A stretch of 64,000 nucleotides of DNA, from contig CAKSHC010000006.1 in the NCBI GenBank assembly GCA_934456365.1, positions 70,776 to 134,775 on the forward strand, in the 5' to 3' direction. Below are positions 63,582-64,000 of the stretch, in pieces (positions within the stretch are counted from its first letter, which is position 1; each line of letters begins with the position of its first letter). The stretch is from an uncultured Eubacteriales bacterium. GTDB lineage: Bacteria > Bacillota > Clostridia > Oscillospirales > UMGS1783. A program made the translations under genes and the position numbers. Below the pieces are notes generated by a model, which did no database searches, was not told where the DNA came from, and was given only the letters and a program-made list of their open reading frames with translations.

Positions 63582-63943
63582 AGCGCGTCATCCTCGACGG
63601 CGGCACCACCAACACCCGCCTCTCCCTTTGGGAAGGGGATCGCTGCCTCGGCTCGACCTCCCGCCGCGTCGGCTCCTGCTCGCCCGAGCGCGCCCCGCTC
63701 TTTGCCGCCGTGCGCGAGGCTTTGCACGAGCTTCTGGAAAAAACCGGCTCCCGAGAATCCGAAATTTCCCATATCCTCGCCTCCGGCATGATCACCTCGG
63801 AATTCGGCCTCTTTGAGCTGCCGCATCTTTTAGCCCCCGCCGGAGTAAGCGAGCTCGCCCGCGGCGTGGCCGTGCGCTCCCTCCCGGAGATCACCTCCAT
63901 CCCGTTCTGGTTCATCCCCGGCGTCAATGCTCATGTACGGTAA
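63578..63943 (+). pseudogene. dgoK: 2-keto-3-deoxygalactonokinase, 5' part only
   Basis: 121 residues, where DgoK proteins have about 300. The start matches the family well (ILDGGTTNTRLSLWEGDR, the ATP-binding phosphate 1 region, then LASGMITSEFGL and FIPGVN). The frame then ends with AHVR and a stop at 63941-63943. The last about 75 bp of the window are visibly less GC-rich than the gene. This fits disruption by an inserted element or a rearrangement, or an assembly join. The intact enzyme would phosphorylate 2-keto-3-deoxygalactonate to feed eda. Confidence 0.7.
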
Positions 63944-64000
63944 GGAAGCAAGCAACCGAAAACAAGAGATAGACCGCCAGCACTACACTATTCCGAACCA
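63944..64000. other. Window-edge sequence of different composition
   Basis: The final bases have no gene I can see and are richer in A than anything in the preceding 4 kb. They may be the tip of a mobile element that interrupts dgoK, but no inverted repeat or transposase is visible inside the window. Confidence 0.35.

Overview
The window looks like a chromosomal segment from a GC-rich, spore-forming, anaerobic Firmicute, most likely a Clostridia/Oscillospirales-type gut or fermenter bacterium. The reasons are a spoIIID homologue, glycyl-radical chemistry, type III glutamine synthetase, ANTAR-type nitrogen control, strong AGGAGG ribosome sites, TTGACA-N17-TATAAT promoters, and high GC that creates many long antisense shadow frames. 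This is inferred from gene content only; no 16S rRNA is present.

Layout. 1-5.8 kb: a partial small protein, a LysR regulator, a heterodimeric ABC exporter and a truncated MocR-like regulator whose PLP lysine is a glutamine. 5.8-6.4 kb: a cas-less, decayed type I-C-like CRISPR mini-array, plus a divergent orphan repeat that begins at the predicted start site of its own promoter. 6.5-15 kb: GT2 glycosyltransferase, O-antigen ligase-like protein, an IclR / glycyl radical enzyme / activase operon with an atypical active site, TetR and CdsA. This block is bracketed by a 77-bp direct repeat of the MocR 3' end. 15-17.3 kb: small hypothetical gene, P-loop ATPase, DUF4364 protein.

17.4-24.5 kb: a surface glycan locus with two exported beta-sandwich-like repeat proteins, a GH36 alpha-galactosidase-like lipoprotein and a LacI regulator. 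Both surface-protein promoters carry the same palindromic operator. 24.5-32.1 kb: nitrogen assimilation. glnN-amt/PII fusion-asnB runs on the minus strand, divergent from glnA and an ANTAR protein; terminator-like hairpins stand in both leaders. 32.1-38.8 kb: pyrG-purB-purA-guaA-nadE, nucleotide and NAD synthesis that consumes the glutamine, ammonia and ATP economy next door.

38.8-43.7 kb: a solute-binding-protein remnant, a GIY-YIG/DUF4357 protein, murD-GNAT-PLP lyase, and RNase P RNA. 43.7-52.8 kb: lipoprotein, spoIIID, membrane protein, yceD-rpmF, der-plsY-lipid kinase and a MacB/FtsX-like ABC protein. 52.8-64 kb: NUDIX-yfhO-fba-Rrf2, an M14 peptidase, a lipoprotein, a second (cytoplasmic) GH36 enzyme, a membrane protein, glpX, and a KDPG-aldolase cluster whose sugar-acid kinase breaks off near the window edge.

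Most of the window is ordinary core metabolism. The unusual parts are the CRISPR-like locus at 5.9-6.4 kb, the glycyl radical operon, the operator-linked surface locus, and the hairpin-rich leaders of the glutamine synthetase genes.
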